10,673 bases of DNA, taken from positions 1 through 10,673 of the forward strand of contig CAIJTL010000719.1 in the NCBI GenBank assembly GCA_903823545.1, given 5' to 3'. Below are positions 1-7,101 of this stretch, piece after piece (the first letter of the stretch is position 1; every line of letters begins with the position of its first letter). The notes below the pieces were generated by a model. It searched no databases, was not told where the DNA came from, and saw nothing but the letters and a program-made list of their open reading frames with translations. The position numbers and the translations under genes are program-made. The DNA is from an uncultured Planctomycetaceae bacterium (GTDB lineage Bacteria > Planctomycetota > Planctomycetia > Planctomycetales > Planctomycetaceae).

Positions 1-1679
1 CGAATGTATTCCACAATTGCACCAGGGATGTCACCGCTTTCCAAGAGTGTTTTCCACTCTTCCGTTTCGTCATCATCATCGAGATCGGTTGGATCAAACG
101 TAAATGGTTTGTCCTCGATCTCCTCTTCGGCTCCTGCGGCGGCAGCTTTTTGACGCTGTTCCGCTTCGAGCATTTGCAGTACGCGACTGTCCGGCGTCGC
201 GGGACGGCAGCGTCCGCGAGCCCATTCTCGCAGTTGAAAAATCTTTTCTTCCATTGTCACAGACAGTGGCACCGTTTCCTCGCGAGCCTTATCCAGTGCC
301 GCTTGCGTGACACCACCATCGCGACCATACGATTCAACCATCGCCGACAACACAACCTGTTCCAGTTCAGCGCCGCTGTAGCCTTCGCTCATCTCGGCAA
401 GCTTGCCGAGGTCATAGTCATCAGGGGCAAATTGTCGTTTGCGAAGATGGATGTCGAGAATCTGTTTGCGTTCGTGATAATTCGGTAGGTCTACGAAGAA
501 GAGTTCGTCGAAGCGACCGCGACGCAACATTTCCGGTGGCAGGCCGGTGACGCTGTTCGCCGTCGCCACCACGAATACCGGCGACGGATTCTCCTGCATC
601 CAGGTGAGGAACCGCCCCATGATGCGAACCATCGTCGAATCCGATCCCGCTTCGCCGTTTGCTCCCGCGAAGCCTTTTTCGATTTCGTCCAGCCACAGGA
701 CTGCGGGTGAAATCATCTCCATTAGGCTGAGCACGTCGCGCATGTTTTTCTCAGACTGCCCTTTGTCGCCGCTGAGCAAGGTTGCGACATCCAGCCTCAC
801 GAGCGGAAACGCGAGCAGCTTTGCGATCGCTCGCGCGGTGAGACTCTTACCGCAACCTTGCACACCGAGGAGCAAGACACCTTTCGGTGCGGGAATGCCT
901 CGTTGGCGAGCGACTTCGCTGAATGCCATCGAACGCTTAGCGACCCAGTCTTTCAAAGCGTCCAAACCCCCGATGTCTTTGACTCCCTCGGTCAGTTCTT
1001 GAAACTCAAGCATCTCCGAACCTTGCACCATCACTTTCTTCTCGGAGATGAGCTGTGCATAGATGTCGTCGTCAATCGTCTGTCGTCCGATGAATGCCCG
1101 CGCAAACGATTTTCTTGCTTGAGCCGAGGTCAGTCCTAACATAGTCTTCAACAGCCGCTCTTCTTGCTCGGGCGTCGGCACCAGTGGAGTTCGCCGATCG
1201 GCATTCTCTGCAGTGAGCGCCGCGTGCAACTCTGCGGACAACTCGGCAAGTCCCGGCAGCGGCAGATCAAATTTCAAGGCGTCTTTTTGTAACTCCACTG
1301 GAATTTCCGCATCTGGCCCCATGAAGAGCAACGTCTTGCTTTGCTCAATCAACGTTGGAGCGAGATCACGCAGCAATCGCACGATTCGTGGATCTGAGAG
1401 ATACGGTCGAAAATCCTTCAGCAAGAAAAGTTGCTCGTGCGGAAAGTCGACCACGTGTCGCAAAAACTCTGTCGGATCAATCAGCGACGCGCCACCGGAT
1501 GTCAGCGGCGGATGTGCCCCACGTGTGACCGTCCAAGTCACCAACCCACGATCCATCTCCGCAGCCAACGCCGCAATTTCACCCTCCCAACGTTCTTCCT
1601 CCCACGTGGTGAGGAACATCATCGAGAAGTGCGACAAGATACGTGACTTAAGTTGAGCGATTGTGTCTGATGCGGCCAT
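1..1679 (-). CDS. Ycf46-type AAA+ ATPase (3' end beyond the left edge)
   Basis: Seen: an open frame from an ATG at 1679 to the left edge, 559 codons with no stop, so the C-terminus is missing. The N-terminal part (about 1-220) carries a TTWEEER motif (24-30), typical of the non-ATPase region of Ycf46 proteins. The AAA+ module follows: Walker A GVQGCGKS (272-279), Walker B LWLDEIEKG (D331/E332), sensor 1 in VATAN (N375), an arginine-finger segment LRRGRFDE (385-392), and the C-terminal lid with YSGAELEQ (434-441). After about residue 480 it continues as a charged, acidic tail (a DDDD run near 533-536), so it is longer than the roughly 500-residue Ycf46 proteins. Family knowledge: COG0464 ATPases remodel protein complexes by ATP hydrolysis; Ycf46 substrates are poorly defined. 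No strong Shine-Dalgarno is seen before the ATG, but this start gives a plausible N-terminus. Probably cytosolic; the client cannot be inferred from the neighbours. Confidence 0.88.
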   Translation of the reverse strand, partial: MAASDTIAQLKSRILSHFSMMFLTTWEEERWEGEIAALAAEMDRGLVTWTVTRGAHPPLTSGGASLIDPTEFLRHVVDFPHEQLFLLKDFRPYLSDPRIVRLLRDLAPTLIEQSKTLLFMGPDAEIPVELQKDALKFDLPLPGLAELSAELHAALTAENADRRTPLVPTPEQEERLLKTMLGLTSAQARKSFARAFIGRQTIDDDIYAQLISEKKVMVQGSEMLEFQELTEGVKDIGGLDALKDWVAKRSMAFSEVARQRGIPAPKGVLLLGVQGCGKSLTARAIAKLLAFPLVRLDVATLLSGDKGQSEKNMRDVLSLMEMISPAVLWLDEIEKGFAGANGEAGSDSTMVRIMGRFLTWMQENPSPVFVVATANSVTGLPPEMLRRGRFDELFFVDLPNYHERKQILDIHLRKRQFAPDDYDLGKLAEMSEGYSGAELEQVVLSAMVESYGRDGGVTQAALDKAREETVPLSVTMEEKIFQLREWARGRCRPATPDSRVLQMLEAEQRQKAAAAGAEEEIEDKPFTFDPTDLDDDDETEEWKTLLESGDIPGAIVEYI

Positions 1680-1794
1680 ATTGATAGACGATCAAAGTTG
1701 CGCCGCGATCGCAAGTCTCAATCGTCATCTTCAATGAGCACGAGCTAGCCAAAGAACCGTTTGCAAGCCTCACGCTCAGATGCGACGAAAATCC
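1680..1794. other. Intergenic gap between the enolase-like gene and the AAA+ ATPase gene
   Basis: This 115-nt gap holds the 5' region of the AAA+ gene and the 3' region of the enolase-like gene. Reading toward the AAA+ gene there is a small stem (TTGCG / CGCAA around a GCGATCGC octamer, about 1697-1713). No T-tract follows it, so it is not a convincing terminator. I find no good -35/-10 pair. Whether the AAA+ gene has its own promoter is not settled by the sequence. Confidence 0.4.
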
Positions 1795-2919
1795 CTATCT
1801 CGATTCGGCAATCAGGTACCTCTTCACGAACTCCTCGTTGAGCGTGATGCCGAGACCGGGGCGGTCGGGGACTCGGATGAGACCGTCTTCGTCGGCTTGA
1901 ACTCGTTCGAGGGTCAGATCGTTGCGCATCGGGACGTCTTCGACGCAGTCCTCGAAGATGAAGGCGTCGCGGCAGGTGCTCAGCCAGTGGAGGCTGGCGG
2001 CGACGGTGATCGGGCTTGTGTAACAGTGGTTGCAGAGTCGGGCACCGATCTCTTCAACTCGCTGGCGGATGTAGTTGGCGTCAGTGAAACCGTTGCGTGA
2101 GAGATCGACTTGGTACACGTCGAGTGCGTGCTCATCGATCAATGGTCGGAATGATTCGCGACCACACTCCCCTTCACCGGCTGCGATGGGTACTGGCGAG
2201 CGGTCTCGAAGCCAGCGATAGCCTTCGACATCTGCTTGGCGCAGCGGTTCTTCGAGCCATTCAATGTTGTAATCGGCGAACTTGTGTGCTCGACGCAACG
2301 CGGTACGAGCATCCCACACGCAGCCGGCGTCGATGAGCAATGTTCCCTTATCGCCGAGCCCCTTTCTTGCACCACGAACCAGGTCGATGTCAACCGCTTC
2401 GGAGGTGCCCATCGGCTCCCAGCCGAATTTCACGGCGTTGTAGCCAGCTTCGATCCAGCGGCGGCCGATGTCGGCGGTCGCCTCGCCATCCTTTCCGAAA
2501 AGGATCGACGCATACGCTGGAATCGCCTTGTGGTGAGCTCCGCCAAGCAGCCGGTGAATCGGCTGCCCGAACGCTTTTCCCTTGAGATCCCACAGTGCCA
2601 TATCAATGGCGGCCATCGCTGAGACTGTGACGCTCGTGCGGCCGAAATACATCGTTCGGCGATACATCTTCTGCCACAGTCGCTCGGCTTCGAGCGGATT
2701 CTCGCCAACCAAAATCTGGCGCAATCCGCAGGCGATGTTGTGGCTGAACGGCGCGTCAACGATCGCCTTGACAACTTCCGGTGAAGAGTCCGCCTCGCCG
2801 ATTCCTTCGAGTCCATCATCAGTGCGAACGCGGATTAACACGACGTCCTGACAACTCGCGGTCTTCGCCACGACCGATTCACAACGCAAAACTTGGCAGA
2901 CGATTTCTGTAATTTTCAT
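1795..2919 (-). CDS. Enolase-superfamily enzyme, mandelate racemase/muconate lactonizing-like (probable sugar-acid dehydratase or epimerase)
   Basis: A 374-residue protein of normal family length. The N-terminal capping domain (about 1-125) is followed by a (beta/alpha)8 barrel. Metal ligands of the superfamily are visible: D197 (LLIDAG), E223 (WLEEP) and E249 (AAGEGE). The acid/base dyad of the MR subgroup is visible as D272 (YQVDLSRNG) and H298 (LCNHCYTSP), with E323 in the position of the terminal catalytic glutamate. The usual KxK at the end of the second barrel strand reads K164-F-G166-W, so only the first lysine is kept. Known chemistry of the family is Mg2+-assisted abstraction of an alpha-proton from a carboxylate, mostly dehydration of acid sugars in this subgroup. 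The substrate cannot be named from sequence, and no sugar-acid transporter or aldolase is adjacent. The ATG at 2919 has a good Shine-Dalgarno, AAGGA, 6 nt upstream. Cytosolic; separated from the upstream gene by the inverted repeat at 2945-3010. Confidence 0.9.
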   Translation of the reverse strand: MKITEIVCQVLRCESVVAKTASCQDVVLIRVRTDDGLEGIGEADSSPEVVKAIVDAPFSHNIACGLRQILVGENPLEAERLWQKMYRRTMYFGRTSVTVSAMAAIDMALWDLKGKAFGQPIHRLLGGAHHKAIPAYASILFGKDGEATADIGRRWIEAGYNAVKFGWEPMGTSEAVDIDLVRGARKGLGDKGTLLIDAGCVWDARTALRRAHKFADYNIEWLEEPLRQADVEGYRWLRDRSPVPIAAGEGECGRESFRPLIDEHALDVYQVDLSRNGFTDANYIRQRVEEIGARLCNHCYTSPITVAASLHWLSTCRDAFIFEDCVEDVPMRNDLTLERVQADEDGLIRVPDRPGLGITLNEEFVKRYLIAESR

Positions 2920-2925
2920 AGGGCA

Positions 2926-2930
2926 TCCTT
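2926..2930 (-). promoter_or_regulatory. Ribosome binding site of the enolase-like gene
   Basis: On the minus strand AAGGA lies 6 nt before the ATG at 2919. It supports this start over internal ATG codons and suggests independent translation of the gene. Confidence 0.6.
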
Positions 2931-2944
2931 CGTGGTTGTCTTTC

Positions 2945-3010
2945 GTGGATCACGTTTTCAGCGTGCTAAAATTCTGAACGCAACTCGAGCACGCTGGAAA
3001 CGTGCTCCAC
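2945..3010. repeat. Paired REP-like inverted repeat
   Basis: Two 23-nt arms (2945-2967 and 2988-3010) are inverted copies that differ at two positions, separated by a 20-nt spacer. The core is CACGTTTTCAGCGTGCT on the left and AGCACGCTGGAAACGTG on the right. Each arm is also a short palindrome by itself (AGCACG-CTGGAAA-CGTGCT in the right arm), as in REP doublets. It begins 23 nt after the stop of the coiled-coil gene and lies before the enolase-like gene, so a transcript from the right would fold into a long hairpin. It could act as a terminator or mRNA-stabilising element, although the bases after it toward the enolase-like gene are A-rich, not U-rich. No second copy was noticed in this window. 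Confidence 0.75.
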
Positions 3011-3032
3011 AATCTTGAATCTTGGTTTTCGC

Positions 3033-4067
3033 CTATCCATCAAGCATTACGCCGAGCGCCGTCTTGCGTGTTTGTCCTTCGCGGACTTTGGCCGCGATTC
3101 TGACGATGACTTGTTGAGCTCGCCGCTCGCCGTTGCTGACCGCGTTGAGGTATGCATTGTTCATCTTGCCCTGCAAGTTCGTCACCAGCTTGCGATAAAA
3201 AATGAAATGCTCGACCTGCCCTTCGATCCCCTCGAACGGAATTCGCGGAATGATGAACTGGCGGTAAATCTGCTCGTAACCTTTGCGATAACCGGCGGAG
3301 CTTGAATCGCCGATGTCGAAGTCCTTGATACAACCACGCAGTCGTTGCTCCGCGTCGCGCAACATCCGGCGAGCATCGGTCCAATCCTGTTTGTCTTCAC
3401 GGCTCGAATACAACCGCTCGTCCGACGAGAGATCGCGATTCAACGCTTTCAGCCGACCAGTCAAGTCGACCATCATTTTTCGGAGTCGATCCAAGTCTTT
3501 CTCGATGTCCATTGCCGATGTCCATTCGACATCGATCCGATCGAAGATCGGCGTCAGGTCGCGGCCAGGAGCAACAACAGCGGGAGCAAACGCAAACGGA
3601 GTCGCTGGCTGAGAGTAATTCGGTAAGGGCGCGTAATTGAATGACATCGGCGGGGCAGCGACATAGACAACAAGCTCCGCAACTACGCCTAGTCCTGGTT
3701 CCGGAATCGGTTGATCGAGCAGCGGATTCGTCGCGTTCCAACTTTGATACGTCATCCCATATAGCTGCCACATCCCGATACAGACGGGATCAACCCCCAC
3801 GGTCAACAACACGTTTCGAAGTGTTACCGGCACGAACGGTGGTTCGACTTTCCAGAACTCATTCGGAATCCGCACGACCAAGCCTTGAGGTGCGTACTGC
3901 GGCTTGAACCACACCCAGACGAATCGCTGAGAGCCGTCTCCGAAGACAAACTGCTCCCAGATTTGCGACGCTGGCCGCATCGAAAATCGAGTTCCAAAAT
4001 CCTGTGGAACCGAGTTGTTGAGAGGAGCTGGCTGGTTCATGGCATTGCCAATGGGAGGGACCAACAC
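3033..4067 (-). CDS. Hypothetical protein with proline-rich linker and central coiled coil
   Basis: I do not recognise the family. The frame opens with a GTG at 4067, one base after the stop of the upstream thioredoxin-fold gene; an alternative ATG at 4040 (protein starting MNQPAPL) would give 335 residues and may be the true start. Neither has a clear Shine-Dalgarno, so re-initiation from the upstream gene is plausible. Visible parts (numbered from the GTG): an aromatic-rich N-terminal region (about 37-135) with many Trp and Tyr residues, a Pro/Ala-rich linker (about 138-168), a charged heptad-like coiled-coil segment (about 185-248), and a basic C-terminal region (about 258-340). There is no signal peptide, membrane segment or catalytic motif. 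Close spacing suggests it is co-expressed with the thioredoxin-fold gene. Function unknown. Confidence 0.75.
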   Translation of the reverse strand: MLVPPIGNAMNQPAPLNNSVPQDFGTRFSMRPASQIWEQFVFGDGSQRFVWVWFKPQYAPQGLVVRIPNEFWKVEPPFVPVTLRNVLLTVGVDPVCIGMWQLYGMTYQSWNATNPLLDQPIPEPGLGVVAELVVYVAAPPMSFNYAPLPNYSQPATPFAFAPAVVAPGRDLTPIFDRIDVEWTSAMDIEKDLDRLRKMMVDLTGRLKALNRDLSSDERLYSSREDKQDWTDARRMLRDAEQRLRGCIKDFDIGDSSSAGYRKGYEQIYRQFIIPRIPFEGIEGQVEHFIFYRKLVTNLQGKMNNAYLNAVSNGERRAQQVIVRIAAKVREGQTRKTALGVMLDG

Positions 4068-4068
4068 A

Positions 4069-5436
4069 CTACTTTGTTTTGATCTGCTTCATTACGGCTT
4101 CGTCGAGCGGTCGAAGGCCCTCGTCCGGTTTAATGACGTAGAAGCCGACGTGGTAGTGGGCGATCTTTCCATCTGGATTGATCACAACCCAAAGCGGGAG
4201 CTTGGCCCCCAGCTTTCGAGGGTCGCCGAATTTTGCGAGCAGCGTCGAATCGTCGGTACCAATCGGATAGCTGAGATTCATGAATTCGCGGAGTTTACGA
4301 ACGGATCGCAATGCGCCTGACGCTTTCGTTCCGTCAGAAAACGATTCATTCACGGCCACGCCGACGACTTCAATGCCAAATTTCTTGCGTTTGTTCGACA
4401 AGAAATCGAGATAGCCGACCTGCCCATACGGCTCAGCGAGTGGCTCGCCTTCGTAGTCCCAAAAGTGAAGGACGACGATCTTCCCCGCGAGGTCTTTCGA
4501 GTTGATGGTTTTCTTGTCGAGCGTCGTCACCTCAAAAGCCGGAGCAGCTTGTCCAACAAACTTTTTGGCAAGGCTTTCGACATCATCAGTCCGTTGGGTT
4601 TGAGCTTTCACGTCTCGGTTCACCACGGCCGCCAATGTCGCGAACGGAGTTCCTTCGGCTTGTTTCTCCAAAGAGCCGATGACCTTTTGAGCGGAGGCAA
4701 TCTGCTCCGGATTCAGTTCGGCTTTGGTCTCGCCGTCTGGCCGGTTGAATTGAGATTTCAAATCGAGCAGCGTCTGCAGAGGTTTATTGAGTTTTTCAAA
4801 GGCAGCCACATCAACCGGCTTTGCGGATTCGAGATCAAGCTTCAGCAGGAACTCTTCGCCGCGTCCCATGAAGACTTGTTGCTCCGCCGCAACCAACAAA
4901 GTCTTGTCTGCTTTTGAAATCCAGAGTCGTTGCTTGCGACCATTGTTTGTTGAAACACGAACGATGTGACACTCACGATCCTTTAACCTCTTCGTCTCTT
5001 CTGCCACTTCGTAAGAACTTTGGCCGGAAGTCCAATCCAACTCTTCATCCTCGGACAACTTGTCGGCGAATTCGAAGATCGGCTGGCGAATGTTGATGGG
5101 ATGGGGGACACCTTCGTGGTCGGCTAAGACTCGAATCGTGGCGCCATTCGCAGCGGCATTTTTCGCATTGAGGTCCAGTGTGCCGAACCGTTCCGGCCAA
5201 GCCCAGCTTCCGCCGCCTCGTTCGTCGGTCAGGTAAGCCAGTCTTTTGCCGTCTCCTTGTTTCGTGATGACGGAGTAGAGCGTGAATTTCTTGAGTGGTT
5301 GCTCTGTCCCATTGCGACCAACTTTGGCGAGCGTTCCCGCGTAACGCAGTTCTAACGCGGCGTTGTCGCCAATGATGTCGGGTCCGGGAGCCATCAAAAC
5401 AGTCATCAACATCAACTGGCCAACAGTCGCGAGCAC
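4069..5436 (-). CDS. TlpA/redoxin-like thioredoxin-fold protein lacking the CxxC
   Basis: 455 residues with a GTG start at 5436 and a GAGG ribosome site 8 nt upstream. The N-terminus is a short hydrophobic stretch (about 5-17) that may be a signal peptide, weakly supported. Residues 25-290 look like a planctomycete extracytoplasmic region without a recognised catalytic motif. Residues about 293-453 form a thioredoxin fold: a VGQAAPAFEVTTLDKKT-like entry, the strand IVVLHFW (320-326), and LPLWVVINPDG (413-423) with the expected cis-proline at P414. The place where TlpA-type enzymes carry WCxxC reads D327-YEGEPL-A334, with Gly330 and Leu333 at the cysteine positions. The whole protein has a single Cys, C156, outside the fold. 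It is therefore unlikely to be a thiol-disulfide oxidoreductase; a binding or structural role is more likely. It lies 48 nt after mcsB and 1 nt before the coiled-coil gene. Confidence 0.85.
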   Translation of the reverse strand: MLATVGQLMLMTVLMAPGPDIIGDNAALELRYAGTLAKVGRNGTEQPLKKFTLYSVITKQGDGKRLAYLTDERGGGSWAWPERFGTLDLNAKNAAANGATIRVLADHEGVPHPINIRQPIFEFADKLSEDEELDWTSGQSSYEVAEETKRLKDRECHIVRVSTNNGRKQRLWISKADKTLLVAAEQQVFMGRGEEFLLKLDLESAKPVDVAAFEKLNKPLQTLLDLKSQFNRPDGETKAELNPEQIASAQKVIGSLEKQAEGTPFATLAAVVNRDVKAQTQRTDDVESLAKKFVGQAAPAFEVTTLDKKTINSKDLAGKIVVLHFWDYEGEPLAEPYGQVGYLDFLSNKRKKFGIEVVGVAVNESFSDGTKASGALRSVRKLREFMNLSYPIGTDDSTLLAKFGDPRKLGAKLPLWVVINPDGKIAHYHVGFYVIKPDEGLRPLDEAVMKQIKTK

Positions 5437-5484
5437 GGTGAGATCCTCAAAGTTATGGGAAGAGTTAAGCGTGCGTAGTCGGAA

Positions 5485-6552
5485 TCAATTTGTTTCGTGC
5501 TCGCGAGCGGTTAATCGCTGCCGAAGCAGCGAGGCTCGTGCAATGTTACGTTCCGCAGACTCCAGCGGCTTCTTGCGGACTTTTTGCAAGTGAGCGGGTT
5601 GCGTCAGGATGAGCAGTTCGTTGATCGCAGGGATCTGAAGCTCATCGATCAAACCGAGGTTGACCCCCATTCGAACGCTCGAAAGCAGATGCAACGTTTC
5701 TTCGGTCGTTATGGTTTGAGCGCTGCTGAGGATTCCAAAGGCTCGCGCAATTTGGTCGTGCAGTCCTTCACGGTTTTCGAGAAGGAGAGTTTCGCGAGCT
5801 CGTCGTTCATACTTCAGGATTGAGGGGATCACTTCTTTAATGGTCTTGATTAGATCCTCTTCGCTACGACCAAGGGTCACCTGATTCGAGATCTGATAGA
5901 AGTCTCCCATGGCTTGGCTTCCCTCGCCGTAGAGGCCGCGCACCGCAAGACGGAGTTTTTGCAGCGCCTGGAAAACCTTCTGAATATCTTTCGTCAGCAC
6001 CAAACCGGGGAGATGCAGCATCACGCTCACGCGAATGCCAGTTCCGACATTTGTCGGACAGGCAGTGAGGTATCCCAGGCGATCATCGAACGCGAACGAG
6101 ATTTCATGTTCCAGCAAATCATCAACGCGGTTGATTTCAGCCCAGCAATCATCGAGTGCAAAGCCACTGTGAATCACCTGCATTCTCACATGATCTTCTT
6201 CGTTGATCATCACGCTGATGTTTTCTTCGTCGCTGATGCCAACTCCACGCGGGCCAGATCCTTCAGAAAGCTCACGACTAATCAATTGACGCTCGACAAG
6301 AAATTGACGATCGAGCGCATTCAGGTCACTAACGCGAATGTAGTTGAGCTTTTGCCGCTGCGACAAAGCTTTCATTCGTTCAGAAATCAACGTCTCGATT
6401 TCCGATTTTGCCGCAGTATCGGCACGATTAGGAAACGGGAATTCCGCCAGATTGCGCGCCAGCCGAATGCGGCTCGACATGACAATATCTGAGTCTGGTC
6501 CCGTGCCACGCAGCCATTCGCCGCAATGTTGAGCAAGCGAGTCCAGATCCAC
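5485..6552 (-). CDS. mcsB: Protein-arginine kinase McsB
   Basis: 355 residues, the usual length of McsB. It belongs to the ATP:guanido phosphotransferases and phosphorylates arginine side chains of proteins, marking them for ClpCP in Bacillus. Visible signatures: SSRIRLARNL (26-35) at the nucleotide/substrate-binding N-terminus, NEEDHVR (117-123) with the catalytic Glu (E119), ACPTNVGTG (164-172) with the conserved Cys165 of the phosphagen-kinase fold, and RGLYGEGSQ (205-213) with E210 as the second catalytic Glu. Near the C-terminus, R335-N-I-A-R-A340 sits where Bacillus McsB has its RDxxRA phosphoarginine-binding motif, with Asn in place of Asp. The start is a GTG at 6552 with AAGGAG 7 nt upstream. 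It follows mcsA by 57 nt, so the two are probably one transcript. No ctsR or clpC is adjacent, so phosphorylation targets here are unknown. Confidence 0.96.
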   Translation of the reverse strand: MDLDSLAQHCGEWLRGTGPDSDIVMSSRIRLARNLAEFPFPNRADTAAKSEIETLISERMKALSQRQKLNYIRVSDLNALDRQFLVERQLISRELSEGSGPRGVGISDEENISVMINEEDHVRMQVIHSGFALDDCWAEINRVDDLLEHEISFAFDDRLGYLTACPTNVGTGIRVSVMLHLPGLVLTKDIQKVFQALQKLRLAVRGLYGEGSQAMGDFYQISNQVTLGRSEEDLIKTIKEVIPSILKYERRARETLLLENREGLHDQIARAFGILSSAQTITTEETLHLLSSVRMGVNLGLIDELQIPAINELLILTQPAHLQKVRKKPLESAERNIARASLLRQRLTAREHETN

Positions 6553-6559
6553 GATGCGT

Positions 6560-6565
6560 CTCCTT
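6560..6565 (-). promoter_or_regulatory. Ribosome binding site of mcsB, deciding the GTG start
   Basis: On the minus strand AAGGAG ends 7 nt before the GTG at 6552. This near-perfect Shine-Dalgarno supports the GTG over later in-frame ATG codons and places the N-terminus at MDLDSLAQ. Confidence 0.7.
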
Positions 6566-6609
6566 GACTGTGGTTACGACGCGGTGATCCTCGCGCCAAC
6601 AATAAAACT

Positions 6610-7101
6610 TCAGATGGTTGTTTGTGGTTTCAAACGGCTTTCAATCTGCTGAATTTCGTCGCGCAGTGCTGCCGCTTTTTCGTAAGCTTCCTCTTTAACC
6701 GCCACCTGCAACTCGTTCCGCAGCTTAATCAATCGGAAGTGATCCTGATGAGCTTCCCCTGTCCGTTGAGGGACCTTTCCACAATGCTGAGTACCATCGT
6801 GAATGTTTTCGAGTAGCTGATTCAGTTCAGTTTCGAAGACTTCATAGTCGTGTGGGCAGCCGAGACGGCCTTGGCTGCGAAACTGTCTGAAAGTAATCCC
6901 GCAGTGAGGACAAGCCAACTCGTCGGCTGCCTCCAAGTCCTCAACAGTCGCGCTGGAACTTGGTTCATCCTCGTCCGCGTTTCCCTGTGCGAGATATTTT
7001 TGGGCGCAGATTTCACACAAATGCAATTGCTGCACTTCACCTTTGCGAATCTCTGTGATGTGCAGAGTAGCAGGCTTGGAACAGCGACGGCATTTCTTCA
7101 T
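6610..7101 (-). CDS. mcsA: McsA-like zinc-binding activator of McsB
   Basis: 163 residues. The N-terminal half has paired zinc-knuckle cysteines: C4xxC7 with C29xxC32, then C64xxC67 (ACPHCG) with C82. The partner of C82 is not Cys; the segment reads GCPHDYEVF (81-89), so H84 or D85 may complete that site. A THxGK-type stretch (QHCGKVP, 105-111) and a C-terminal UVR helical hairpin (about 120-158, EEAYEKAAALRDEIQQIE) follow. The same motif in UvrB/UvrC and ClpC mediates protein contacts. In Bacillus, McsA binds and activates McsB and links it to ClpC. Start is ATG at 7101 with only a weak ribosome site. It is the first gene of a minus-strand group; a sigma70-like promoter lies about 46 nt upstream of the start. 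Called from the domain order plus adjacency to mcsB. Confidence 0.93.
   Translation of the reverse strand: MKKCRRCSKPATLHITEIRKGEVQQLHLCEICAQKYLAQGNADEDEPSSSATVEDLEAADELACPHCGITFRQFRSQGRLGCPHDYEVFETELNQLLENIHDGTQHCGKVPQRTGEAHQDHFRLIKLRNELQVAVKEEAYEKAAALRDEIQQIESRLKPQTTI

Noticed and set aside
547..1002. 151-codon plus-strand open frame
   Set aside because: Antisense to the AAA+ module, including Walker A and Walker B; its translation is Ser/Arg-rich with no recognisable motif.
1213..1656. 147-codon plus-strand open frame
   Set aside because: Antisense to the N-terminal part of the AAA+ ATPase and Ser/Asn-rich; a shadow of the real gene.
1697..1713. GCGATCGC octamer (HIP1-like) and stem before the AAA+ gene
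   Set aside because: Only two copies were noticed in the window (the other within the AAA+ gene). The short stem has no T-tract.
5914..6492. 192-codon plus-strand open frame
   Set aside because: It lies entirely antisense to mcsB, whose protein matches the kinase family along its whole length. The plus-strand translation shows no domain or ribosome site.
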